From the NCBI RefSeq assembly GCF_900143525.1, contig NZ_FREZ01000001.1:630445-694444 (forward strand): a DNA stretch of 64,000 nt. Direction: 5' to 3'. Made by a program: the position numbers and the translations under genes. Shown piece by piece: positions 54,490-62,942 of the stretch (the first letter of the stretch is position 1; the number at the start of each line of letters is the position of its first letter). Source of the DNA: Ruegeria sp. Alg231-54. Its GTDB lineage: Bacteria > Pseudomonadota > Alphaproteobacteria > Rhodobacterales > Rhodobacteraceae. The notes below the pieces were generated by a model. That model was not told where the DNA came from and made no database searches. It saw only the letters and a program-made list of their open reading frames with translations.

Positions 54490-55824
54490 TCACGAAACGA
54501 GCGTTGCGTGGATGTCCATCGCCGCATCCCGGCCTTCGGCGACGGCGGTCACGGTCAGGTCTTCGCCACCCGCCGCGCAATCGCCCCCGGCCCAGACACC
54601 ACCCATCGAGGTGCGCCCCGCGCCAGACACAGCGATCTTGTTGCCATCCAGATTCAGCCCTTCTGGCGCGCCATCTAGGTTTTGACCGATCGCTTTGAGG
54701 ACCTGATCAGCGGGTATGCGGATCATCTCTCCGGTGCCAGAAAGCTGACCGTCGTGACTGGACGTATACTCTAATTCGACCTCGGCCGCTGCCCCGTTTC
54801 CGTGTACGGCCACGGGCTGCACGTTGGTCATGATCTTGACGCCGTGCGAGGACGCGAGGTCCTGCTCATACCGGCTGGCACCCATCGCATCACGACCACG
54901 GCGGTATGCGATGGTGACATGTTCGGCACCCAACAGTTTCGATTTCACCGCTGCGTCCACAGCGGTCATGCCACCACCGATTACCACGACATTGCGACCC
55001 ACCGGCAGATGCGACAGGTCCGAGGCCTGACGTACGTCGGAGATGAAATCGACCGCGTGACGTACACCGTCCAGATCAGCACCCTGCGCACGCAGCGCGT
55101 TCACCCCGGCAAGGCCGATAGACAGGAAAACTGCATCGTAATTCTCAACCAGACCGTCCAGCGAGACGCCCTCGCCCAATACGGACCCGGTCTCGATAGA
55201 AATACCGCCGATCTTCATCAGCCAGGCGACTTCGGCCTGAGCAAAATCGTTTGTCGATTTGTACGCGGCGATCCCGTATTCGTTAAGCCCACCCGGTTTG
55301 GGGCGGCTTTCGTGGATCACCACGTCATGCCCAAACATCGCCAGCCGGTGCGCACAGGCCAGACCCGCAGGTCCTGCCCCGATTACGGCAACTGTTTTGC
55401 CGGTGGGTGCGGCCCGTTGGAACGGATGACTTCCGCCAACCATCACGCTGTCTGTTGCGTAGCGCTGAAGACGACCGATTTCGACCGGTGAACCTTCGGC
55501 GGTTTCGCGCACGCAGACTTCTTCGCACAGCGTTTCAGTCGGGCAAACGCGGGCGCACATGCCGCCCAGAATGTTCTGAGCCAAAATGGTCTCACCCGCC
55601 GCTTCGGGCTGACCAGCCTGAATCTGGCGCATGAACAGCGGAATGTCGATGTCTGTCGGACAGGCTGTGACGCATGGCGCGTCGTAACAAAAATAGCACC
55701 GATCCGCTGCCACGGCGGCCTCATGGGGGGCCAGTGGCGGATGCAAATCCGTGAAATTCGAGGTCAGCTCATCGCTGGACAGCCGCCCGGAGACAATGCC
55801 GGGGGCAATCTGGCCCTGTGCCAT
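54490..55824 (-). CDS. preT: NAD(P)-dependent dihydropyrimidine dehydrogenase subunit PreT
   Basis: A 444-residue GltD-like flavoprotein. N-terminal Fe-S cluster domain (CYFCYDAPCVTACP, then CARVCPTETLCEEVC), FAD motif GAGPAGLACAHRL near residue 135 and NAD motif VIGGGMTAVDAA. It passes electrons from NAD(P)H to PreA. The start is the ATG at 55824 with GGGAG upstream; an upstream frame to 55872 is less likely. Two RutR-like boxes lie 57 to 89 bases upstream. Confidence 0.92.
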   Translation of the reverse strand: MAQGQIAPGIVSGRLSSDELTSNFTDLHPPLAPHEAAVAADRCYFCYDAPCVTACPTDIDIPLFMRQIQAGQPEAAGETILAQNILGGMCARVCPTETLCEEVCVRETAEGSPVEIGRLQRYATDSVMVGGSHPFQRAAPTGKTVAVIGAGPAGLACAHRLAMFGHDVVIHESRPKPGGLNEYGIAAYKSTNDFAQAEVAWLMKIGGISIETGSVLGEGVSLDGLVENYDAVFLSIGLAGVNALRAQGADLDGVRHAVDFISDVRQASDLSHLPVGRNVVVIGGGMTAVDAAVKSKLLGAEHVTIAYRRGRDAMGASRYEQDLASSHGVKIMTNVQPVAVHGNGAAAEVELEYTSSHDGQLSGTGEMIRIPADQVLKAIGQNLDGAPEGLNLDGNKIAVSGAGRTSMGGVWAGGDCAAGGEDLTVTAVAEGRDAAMDIHATLVS

Positions 55825-55880
55825 CACTCTACTCCCTGTAGATATGTTCGTTGTGACCTCAGCTTGCCACAAAGTATTTT

Positions 55881-55913
55881 TTTATCAAATGGTAAAATTT
55901 GCCAAATGGTCAA
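55881..55913. promoter_or_regulatory. Two tandem RutR-like boxes upstream of preT
   Basis: Box A, TTTATCA-AA-TGGTAAA (55881-55896), and box B, TTTGCCA-AA-TGGTCAA (55898-55913). Against the RutR consensus they match 11 and 12 of 14 arm bases. Their centres are 17 bases apart. They precede preT in the way the perfect box at 43579 precedes the hydrolase. Confidence 0.68.
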
Positions 55914-55923
55914 AAAATGAATA

Positions 55924-55945
55924 AACCGGGCCAATCGACCCGGTT
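55924..55945 (-). terminator. Terminator of the cupin gene
   Basis: A seven-base stem (AACCGGG 55924-55930, CCCGGTT 55939-55945) followed on the minus strand by TTTATTCATTTTTT. It ends the cupin transcript before the pre promoter. Confidence 0.76.
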
Positions 55946-55983
55946 TTCCTTTGTTTCTGCCTGTTTTTCTTGCAGCGAACATA

Positions 55984-56616
55984 TCAGACCATCTGGGCCA
56001 AATGCCCTGTTTTGGTCCAAACGCGCGCCCCAGAAGGCCCAGCCACGGCGGTTGATCGCGCGCCCGGCGGCAATCTCAGCCAGTCCCAGGTCGTGAAATC
56101 CTCGTCAGATTCCCTCAGCGAACCTTCGATCACAAACAGCTCCATTCCGTGCGACACGTCCAGATCCAACGCCTCGCTCGCCGCAAGATTGAACACGCGG
56201 ACATCTTCATTCGCATCTTTGAACAGTTGAGTGTTCCCCAGACCATTGATCGAACGGCGTACCTCTGTCCGATCATCCGGGTCAAACTGATGCAACTTCA
56301 CCAGGATTGTCGCCCCCTCTTTAGCCGAAGGTGTGTGCGACGAGGTTGGAGGGTTTCTCACATAGCTGCCGACCGGGAAATCACCGGTTTCGTCCTGAAA
56401 AACGCCGTCTAGAACCAGATATTCTTCGCCCCCGTCATGTGTGTGGGCCGAAAACGCGCTGCCCGGAGCAAAACGGACGATTGTCGTTGCGCGGGCAACC
56501 TCCTCGCCGATGCGATCCAGCATCTTGCGTTCCACACCGGCAGCTGGCGACGCGATCCATTCATTCTGGTCGAAATGAACTGCAACACGTTTGGTGAAAT
56601 CTGCGTTGATCCTCAT
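55984..56616 (-). CDS. Two-cupin ChrR-like protein
   Basis: A 210-residue protein of the anti-ECF-sigma ChrR cupin type, with two cupin halves. The first has the metal motif HTHDGGEEYLVLDG with the spaced His and Glu; the second (LFVIEGS) has lost most ligands. There is no N-terminal zinc anti-sigma domain and no sigma factor next to it, so it is not a canonical ChrR. The start is the ATG at 56616 with AGGAG upstream. It may handle an oxidant or small metabolite; the role is unknown. Confidence 0.8.
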   Translation of the reverse strand: MRINADFTKRVAVHFDQNEWIASPAAGVERKMLDRIGEEVARATTIVRFAPGSAFSAHTHDGGEEYLVLDGVFQDETGDFPVGSYVRNPPTSSHTPSAKEGATILVKLHQFDPDDRTEVRRSINGLGNTQLFKDANEDVRVFNLAASEALDLDVSHGMELFVIEGSLRESDEDFTTWDWLRLPPGARSTAVAGPSGARVWTKTGHLAQMV

Positions 56617-56782
56617 GGGGGCACTCCTGAACGGGGACGTGTCCCTAACATGGGATTGCGCCGACATTTTTCAAATTGCACGCATCGCATCTGGTTTTGA
56701 CGGGCGCGCCTGCATACTGTACGTCCGACAAGAAACCCGAGCAGCGCCGGACCACGGCACCCACAAGTACTGAAAGTCACCG

Positions 56783-57778
56783 ATGCAGGCCAGCGCCCCG
56801 AAATTCAACATCGTTATCATCGGGCAAAACAACCGTCTGCAATACGAAGCCCTTTTGTTTGCCGCCTCGCTACGCCACAGCAGCCCTGATTTTTCCGGTC
56901 GACTGTTCGTGGCTGTTCCACAACCCGGTCCACGCTGGCCGCAGGACCCTACCATCCAGGACGAGGATCTGCTGAAAGCACTCCGTCAGTTGGATGCCGA
57001 GATCCTGCCGTTCGAAAACAGTGTATTTGGCGCCAGCTACCCTTATGGCAACAAGATCGAAGCTTTGCCGGCCATGCCCGAGGGTGAGCCCTTTGTGTTT
57101 TTCGACAGTGACACACTGATCACCGGCGATCTGACCAGCATCCCCTTCGACTTTGACCGCCCCGGCGCATCACTAAGGGTCGAAGGAACCTGGCCCAAAC
57201 CAACCTTGTATGGTCCTGGACTGGATGGGATCTGGAAGGCGCTTTATCAAAGGTTCGGACTGGATTTCGACAGTTCACTGGATACCAGCCAACCTGTGGA
57301 TTACTGGCGGCGCTATCTGTACTTCAATGCCGGGTATTTCTTTCATTCCTGCCCTCACACCTTCGGAAAGCGCTTTCTGGACTATGCCCGCACGATCCGC
57401 GACGGCGAGATCCCCGAGATGGCTGGACAGAATTTTGACCCCTGGCTGGATCAGGCTGCACTGCCGCTGGTTATCCATTCGTTCGGCGGCGGTCGCGATG
57501 CCCTGCCCGCAGGTCTTCTGGACGGATCGGTCAGCTGTCATTACCGCCTGTTTCCCTTGCTCTACGCTCGTGAAAGCGATCACGCTGTCGAGGTGCTGGA
57601 AACCGTGGTTGCGCCAAACCAGGTCAAGAAGGTCCTCAAGGGGTACGACCCGATCAAGAAGCTGGTGCTGCAGCGCAAGGGTCACAAAATCAGGGACATG
57701 TTTGACCGCGAGAACCTTCCCAAACGCGAGCAGGTTATTCGCAACATGATACGCAAGAATGGTCTTTGGATGCGCTGA
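56783..57778 (+). CDS. GT-A-like hypothetical protein
   Basis: A 331-residue protein that I do not recognise by name. It has a nucleotide-diphospho-sugar transferase look: an N-terminal alpha/beta core and an Asp108-Ser-Asp110 motif in FFDSDTLITGD, then YFNAGYFF, as in many GT-A enzymes. The C-terminal 60 residues are basic and helical. No sugar or lipid gene lies next to it. A glycosyltransferase role is plausible but not proven. Confidence 0.7.
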   Translation: MQASAPKFNIVIIGQNNRLQYEALLFAASLRHSSPDFSGRLFVAVPQPGPRWPQDPTIQDEDLLKALRQLDAEILPFENSVFGASYPYGNKIEALPAMPEGEPFVFFDSDTLITGDLTSIPFDFDRPGASLRVEGTWPKPTLYGPGLDGIWKALYQRFGLDFDSSLDTSQPVDYWRRYLYFNAGYFFHSCPHTFGKRFLDYARTIRDGEIPEMAGQNFDPWLDQAALPLVIHSFGGGRDALPAGLLDGSVSCHYRLFPLLYARESDHAVEVLETVVAPNQVKKVLKGYDPIKKLVLQRKGHKIRDMFDRENLPKREQVIRNMIRKNGLWMR

Positions 57779-57850
57779 CAGGAATGTTGTCTGCGCGCGC
57801 CCAATCGCCTAGAGATTCAGCAACGCACTTTCCAACAGGAGATTTCCAAG

Positions 57851-59143
57851 ATGTCTGACGGCCCCACCTACGGTTTTGATACGCTTCAAATTCACGCGGG
57901 CGCCCGGCCCGATCCCGCAACTGGCGCGCGTCAGACACCGATCTATCAGACGACAGCCTATGTGTTCCGCGACGCGGATCACGCGGCCGCCTTGTTCAAT
58001 CTTCAAGAGGTTGGCTTCATCTATTCCCGCCTGACCAACCCAACCGTGGCCGTTCTGCAGGAACGCATTGCCACGCTGGAAGGCAGTGTCGGTGCGGTTT
58101 GCTGCTCGTCAGGTCACGCGGCGCAGATCATGGCGCTGTTCCCACTGATGGGACCGGGCTGTAACGTGGTGGCCTCGACCCGACTGTATGGCGGTACGGT
58201 TACGCAGTTCAGCCAGACCATTAAACGCTTTGGCTGGTCGGCCAAGTTCGTCGATACCGATGATCTGGACGCCGTGAAAGACGCAATCGACGAAAACACC
58301 CGGGCGGTGTTCTGCGAATCCATTGCCAACCCCGGCGGCTATGTCACCGACATCCGCGCTCTGGCGGATGTGTCTGACGCTGCGGGTATTCCGCTGATCG
58401 TCGACAACACCTCGGCCACGCCATACCTGTGCCGCCCGATCGAACACGGCGCGACGCTGGTTGTGCATTCGACCACTAAGTATCTGACCGGCAACGGCAC
58501 CGTCACTGGCGGGTGCATCGTTGATTCGGGTAAGTTCGATTGGTCGGCGAATGACAAGTTCCCCTCGCTCAGCGAACCGGAGCAGGCGTATCACGGGCTT
58601 AAATTCCATGAGACCTTCGGCCCGCTGGCCTTCACTTTCCACGGGATTGCCATTGGCCTGCGCGATCTGGGCATGACCATGAACCCGCAGGCGGCACACT
58701 ATACGCTGATGGGGATCGAGACCCTGTCCCTGCGGATGGAGCGTCACGTCGAAAACGCACAAAAGATCGCCGCATGGCTCGAGGCAGATGACCGCGTGGA
58801 ATACGTCACTTATGCCGGGCTGCCGTCTTCGCCCTACAGTGACAGGGTCAAAGCGCACTACAAGAAGGGCGCAGGCGCGCTGTTCACCTTCGCGGTCAAG
58901 GGCGGCTATGACGCCTGTATCAAACTAGTCAACGCGCTTGAGATATTCAGCCACGTGGCCAACCTGGGCGATGCACGGTCGCTGATCATTCACTCGGCTT
59001 CGACCACGCACCGGCAGCTGACCCCAGAACAGCAAGAGGCCGCGGGCGCAGGTCCGGGTGTGGTACGCGTGTCCATTGGTATCGAAGACGCCGATGACCT
59101 GATCGCCGATCTTGATCAGGCGCTGGCCAAAGCGTCGGCCTGA
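57851..59143 (+). CDS. metY: O-acetylhomoserine aminocarboxypropyltransferase (sulfhydrylase)
   Basis: A 430-residue PLP enzyme of the Cys/Met metabolism family, which makes homocysteine from O-acetylhomoserine and sulfide (or methionine from methanethiol). The Schiff-base Lys210 is in HSTTKYLTGNG and the family loop YSRLTNPTV is near the start. The length of about 430 is typical of MetY rather than the shorter MetB/MetC. It is followed by a GNAT gene three bases downstream. Confidence 0.93.
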   Translation: MSDGPTYGFDTLQIHAGARPDPATGARQTPIYQTTAYVFRDADHAAALFNLQEVGFIYSRLTNPTVAVLQERIATLEGSVGAVCCSSGHAAQIMALFPLMGPGCNVVASTRLYGGTVTQFSQTIKRFGWSAKFVDTDDLDAVKDAIDENTRAVFCESIANPGGYVTDIRALADVSDAAGIPLIVDNTSATPYLCRPIEHGATLVVHSTTKYLTGNGTVTGGCIVDSGKFDWSANDKFPSLSEPEQAYHGLKFHETFGPLAFTFHGIAIGLRDLGMTMNPQAAHYTLMGIETLSLRMERHVENAQKIAAWLEADDRVEYVTYAGLPSSPYSDRVKAHYKKGAGALFTFAVKGGYDACIKLVNALEIFSHVANLGDARSLIIHSASTTHRQLTPEQQEAAGAGPGVVRVSIGIEDADDLIADLDQALAKASA

Positions 59144-59146
59144 TCC

Positions 59147-59857
59147 ATGAGCGGGCACAACACCAATGATCTGGGCCAACCCATCGGATTGCCGGTAACG
59201 GGCGATTTCCCTCGCCCGACACCACCCTACACGCCGATGGAGGGCCGATATTGTTCCGTTGTCCCGCTTGATGTGAATAGGCATGCGCCCAGGTTATTCC
59301 GGGCGTTTGCCAACGACACGGATGGCAACAACTGGACCTATCTTCCCTACGGGCCGTTCGACGGCGAGCGTGAGTTTGAGGATTGGACCCGTGAGACCTG
59401 CATGGATTCCGATCCGATGTTCCACACGGTACTGGACAGCAACGAGACGCCGGTGGGTATGGCTTCATTTCTACGGATTGACCCGGCGGCGGGTGCGATC
59501 GAGGTGGGACACATCCACTTCTCACCCTTGTTGCAGCGTAGCCCGCAATCGACCGAGACTATGTTCTTGATGATGCGGCGCGTGTTCGATGAGTTGGGCT
59601 ATCGCCGTTACGAATGGAAGTGCGACGCGCTGAACGCGCCGTCCTGTCGCGCGGCCGAGCGTTTGGGCTTTACCTTTGAAGGTATTTTCCGACAGGCCAC
59701 CCATTACAAAGGTCGCAACCGGGATACGGCGTGGTATTCCATCCTCGACAGCGAATGGCCCCGCATTCGCAGCGCCTTTGAGGATTGGCTATCGCCGGAC
59801 AACTTTGACCAGACGGGCCAACAAAGGCAACCTTTGAAGGCCCGCGCAAGCGTCTGA
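59147..59857 (+). CDS. GNAT family N-acetyltransferase
   Basis: A 236-residue acetyltransferase of the RimJ/RimL-like GNAT type. Family pattern: MASFLRIDPAAGAIEVGHIHF, then RRYEWKCDALNAPSCRAAERL, the acetyl-CoA contact and the NxxSxRxxE-like helix. The start is three bases after metY, so it is co-transcribed. The acceptor (amino acid or protein) is not known. Confidence 0.87.
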   Translation: MSGHNTNDLGQPIGLPVTGDFPRPTPPYTPMEGRYCSVVPLDVNRHAPRLFRAFANDTDGNNWTYLPYGPFDGEREFEDWTRETCMDSDPMFHTVLDSNETPVGMASFLRIDPAAGAIEVGHIHFSPLLQRSPQSTETMFLMMRRVFDELGYRRYEWKCDALNAPSCRAAERLGFTFEGIFRQATHYKGRNRDTAWYSILDSEWPRIRSAFEDWLSPDNFDQTGQQRQPLKARASV

Positions 59858-59859
59858 GG

Positions 59860-60555
59860 TTACTCAGAGATCTCGAATTCCATGGTGACGGTGACCGAAA
59901 CGGACACCTCGCCACCTGCGACCGGTACACCACCTGCATCCGCAGCGCTGAATTCCCGCATCATGGCCACGGGGCGCGCGCCACCGACCTGTTCGCTGAT
60001 CTCTTGAACTGGTCCGAGTGTCACGTTAGCCGCCTGTGCCAACTGCTCGGCCTTGGCGGTCGCTTCGGCCACAGCGTTGGCCCGCGCCTGCGCTTGCAGC
60101 GGTTTTGGATCCTGCACGCCAAAGCTCAACCCACCAAAATCATTGGCTCCGTCCTGGATGACTGCGTCCATGATCGTGCCAAGCTGCGACAGGTCACGCA
60201 CACGAACAACGACTCGGTTCGAGGCGACAAAACCGGAAATCTCGGGTCGATCTCCGCTGGCGCTGTTCCGGTTGTTCCAAACCGGCGACAAAGACACATC
60301 GCGGGTCTGCACATCACGCGTTTCGATCCCAAGTTCCTGCAACCGACTCAGGACCTGAGATACCGATTCCGAAGTGGCCTTCATCGCGTTCGAGGCCTGC
60401 GCGTCCTCGTTAGTTACGCCCAGAGTTATGGTCGCCATATCAGGCGCGGCCTGCACAGTTCCCGCCGCGTCAACGGAGATGCGACGTTCTTCCGCATGGG
60501 TCATGCCAGCAACTGATATCGTCAGAATTGCGGCTAGAAAAGCGATTTTATTCAA
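59860..60555 (-). CDS. SIMPL domain-containing (DUF541) exported protein
   Basis: A 231-residue exported protein of the SIMPL/DUF541 family, linked to oxidative or membrane stress resistance in relatives. The signal peptide is NKIAFLAAILTISVAGMTHA. Features: RISVDAAGTVQAAPDMATITLGV at the mature start. The best start is a TTG at 60555 with GGAGGGA five bases upstream; the ATG at 60612 would add residues not part of a signal. It converges with the GNAT gene two bases away. Confidence 0.84.
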   Translation of the reverse strand: MNKIAFLAAILTISVAGMTHAEERRISVDAAGTVQAAPDMATITLGVTNEDAQASNAMKATSESVSQVLSRLQELGIETRDVQTRDVSLSPVWNNRNSASGDRPEISGFVASNRVVVRVRDLSQLGTIMDAVIQDGANDFGGLSFGVQDPKPLQAQARANAVAEATAKAEQLAQAANVTLGPVQEISEQVGGARPVAMMREFSAADAGGVPVAGGEVSVSVTVTMEFEISE

Positions 60556-60719
60556 GGTCTTCCCTCCAATTTTCTTTCCCCCAACATGGGGTGGCGAGGG
60601 TCTGCCGAACAAGGGGAAAGACCGGCTTTTTCTTTCCCTCGGCGGGATCCTGCTTTAATGTCACTCTGCGGACGAATGATCGTTTGCACAGATGCTGACA
60701 ACTATGGTTTTTCCGGATT

Positions 60720-62876
60720 ATGAAACCCGCCTTTGCGCTGTCTTTTTCTTCGACCGGAATATCCTTGCACCACCATTCGGATGGTGACTGGTTCTGCATT
60801 GGCGAGGTTGCTCTGGATGCGCCCGACCTGAATACGCAGATCATCGCATTGCGGGATCAGGGCTTTGCCCTTGAAAACGACCTGAACTGCAAGCTGGTGA
60901 TACCAGCGGATCAGGTGCGGTTTTTGTCTGTATCAACAGAGGGCCTAAGCCCCAAGGAAAGCGCCGAAAAAGTGCGGGCGGAACTGACCGAGGCAACTCC
61001 CTATCCGCTGGAGGAGCTCGCCTTTGACACCGCAACCGTCGGTCCGACAACCCATATTGCTGCTATCGCCAGACAAACCCTGGATGAGGCCCGGACATTT
61101 GCCGCCGAGCACGGGTTTGTTCCGGTGCAGTATTCAACCCCGATCGAGGGTCAGGAATACCCGTCTGAACCTCGGTTCGAGATCGATACCCCAGACACGG
61201 TCATTGCTGCGGAACCGTTCGAGGTTGAGGATACTGTCAAAACTGATGATGGACCTATCGCAGACACGATTGCAGATTCCGTGACCCCGACAGAGTTTCC
61301 TTCAGCCCCCGACACGACCGGCACAGTGGACACGGTAGAGGTAGAAGAATCTGCAAAAGAAAATGAAGCTGCTGCCGATCGGGCGATCGCTGAAACCCAA
61401 GACCAAACGGAGGTTCCTTCCGCGCCCGATGCGACTGCAGCAGTGGAACCCGCTGAGGGTGAAGAACCTGCCCAAGAAGATGATGGCCCTACCATTCACG
61501 CGATCGCTGATACTGAGACCCCGACGGAGTTTCGTTCAGCGCCCCACGCGAATATTGCTGGCAAAACGAAAGCCACACCCCCAATCAACCGCTACGCCGT
61601 TCCAGCCGCGGCGGCGGCTCTTGTTGCTGGTATTGCCCTAACCGTGTGGTCGTTGACTGGATCTGACGACGCCGAATCCTCAGTAGCCGAGGCGGTTTCG
61701 ATTGAAGAAACTGTGCCAAACCTCGCATCTGACGAGCAGATCGCCGAGACACAAGAGGTTGACGGCGATCCGGAGCTTGAATTCGAACCCGAGGCGGTCG
61801 CAACCGCGCCAGAGGAAGAGCCGCAAACCGAACCTGTCGAAGAAACCGCCGCTGATCTCAGCGCGACCGATGCTGCAATCCTCGAAGCGCTGAACGTGGC
61901 ACCGACCCAGGTCGAACCGGTGGGACAAGAGCCTGCACCAGCGGAAATCTCGTCACAAGCAGGCATCGAGATCTTCGCCCCCGAACCTTTGCCCGATCCG
62001 GTCCTGGAGTCGCCAGAGGACCTGTATCTGGCATCCCTGGACAGCACTGATTTGTCGCAGGACGCGGTGGCACTTCCGCCCGTCGGCAGCTTTGAAACTG
62101 ACCTGCCGTTTGAACAAAACGCCCTGCCCGCTCAGGCCGGAGTCCAGTTTGATCTGGACGAACGCGGCCTCGTCACGCCTTCAGCCGAAGGGACCCTGAA
62201 CCCCGACGGAGTAGTCGTTTACCTTGGCCGACCCGCCAAGGTTCCCCCGGCAGTTCCGGTTCGATTCGAGCAAGAGCCGATAGAGGAAGATCCTACAGCC
62301 CGCTTAGCGCAGAAACGACCAAATCCACGTCCCGCCAACTTGCTGGAAAGCTTCGAGCGCCAACAACTTGGCGGACGCACACGCGAAGAACTGGCGGTTC
62401 TGCGTCCGAAACTGCGCCCCGAGTCCCTGCAAAGTAGCCCTCAAATCGACGAAACGCCGACGGCTTTGGCAGTCGTTCGCGTTCCGCGCCCCAAAACACG
62501 ACCAGCCGGACTTGCCCGACCGGCCAGTACAAACACAAGCACCGCCAATCTTGGATCGACTGCAGCGGTCGATCAAAGCTCGGACGAAGCTGGTTCTTTC
62601 CAACCAAAGGCCGTGGCACCGAAAGTCCCGTCGACCGCCTCGGTGGCGCGGCAGGCGACCATCGACAATGCGCTCAACTTGCGCAAGCTGAACCTGATTG
62701 GGGTTTACGGGACCCCGGCCAATCGGCGCGCGCTCGTCCGGTTGCCCAGTGGTCGGTACAAAAAACTGAAAGTCGGAGACAGGCTGGACGGCGGCAATGT
62801 TATCGCCATTGGCGACAGCGAATTGCGCTACCAAAAGCGCGGAAGAAACCTGACGCTGAAAATGCCGCGGAGCTGA
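60720..62876 (+). CDS. Large single-pass membrane protein with tandem repeats and PilM/PilP-like ends
   Basis: A 718-residue protein. Residues 1-135 resemble the N-terminal part of PilM/GspL-like ATPase-fold proteins (KLVIPADQVRFLSVSTEGLS). Residues 176-280 hold tandem 39-residue acidic repeats. One membrane helix lies at about 293-315. A long disordered Pro/Glu/Ala region follows, and the last 70 residues (from NLRKLNLIGVYGTPANRRAL) resemble a PilP/GspC-type small beta domain. No pilus or secretion genes lie next to it. It may link the cytoplasm to the periplasm; the function is unknown. Confidence 0.75.
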   Translation: MKPAFALSFSSTGISLHHHSDGDWFCIGEVALDAPDLNTQIIALRDQGFALENDLNCKLVIPADQVRFLSVSTEGLSPKESAEKVRAELTEATPYPLEELAFDTATVGPTTHIAAIARQTLDEARTFAAEHGFVPVQYSTPIEGQEYPSEPRFEIDTPDTVIAAEPFEVEDTVKTDDGPIADTIADSVTPTEFPSAPDTTGTVDTVEVEESAKENEAAADRAIAETQDQTEVPSAPDATAAVEPAEGEEPAQEDDGPTIHAIADTETPTEFRSAPHANIAGKTKATPPINRYAVPAAAAALVAGIALTVWSLTGSDDAESSVAEAVSIEETVPNLASDEQIAETQEVDGDPELEFEPEAVATAPEEEPQTEPVEETAADLSATDAAILEALNVAPTQVEPVGQEPAPAEISSQAGIEIFAPEPLPDPVLESPEDLYLASLDSTDLSQDAVALPPVGSFETDLPFEQNALPAQAGVQFDLDERGLVTPSAEGTLNPDGVVVYLGRPAKVPPAVPVRFEQEPIEEDPTARLAQKRPNPRPANLLESFERQQLGGRTREELAVLRPKLRPESLQSSPQIDETPTALAVVRVPRPKTRPAGLARPASTNTSTANLGSTAAVDQSSDEAGSFQPKAVAPKVPSTASVARQATIDNALNLRKLNLIGVYGTPANRRALVRLPSGRYKKLKVGDRLDGGNVIAIGDSELRYQKRGRNLTLKMPRS
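61245..61560 (+). repeat. 117-bp tandem repeats inside the large membrane protein
   Basis: Three units at exact 117-base spacing: 61245-61361, 61362-61478 and a partial unit 61479-61560. They encode 39-residue acidic repeats with the shared core TPTEF(P/R)SAP or close variants. A decayed half unit precedes them (about 61188-61244). Confidence 0.75.
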
Positions 62877-62892
62877 CGGTTCAAAAGACAAA

Positions 62893-62919
62893 GGCGGTCG
62901 AGGGATATCCCCGACCGCC
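62893..62919. terminator. Bidirectional terminator between convergent genes
   Basis: An eight-base stem (GGCGGTCG 62893-62900, CGACCGCC 62912-62919) in the 66-base gap between convergent genes. On the minus strand it is followed by TTTGTCTTTT; on the plus strand the U-tract is short. Confidence 0.72.
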
Positions 62920-62942
62920 CTTTGGTAAATTACTTTATGCCG

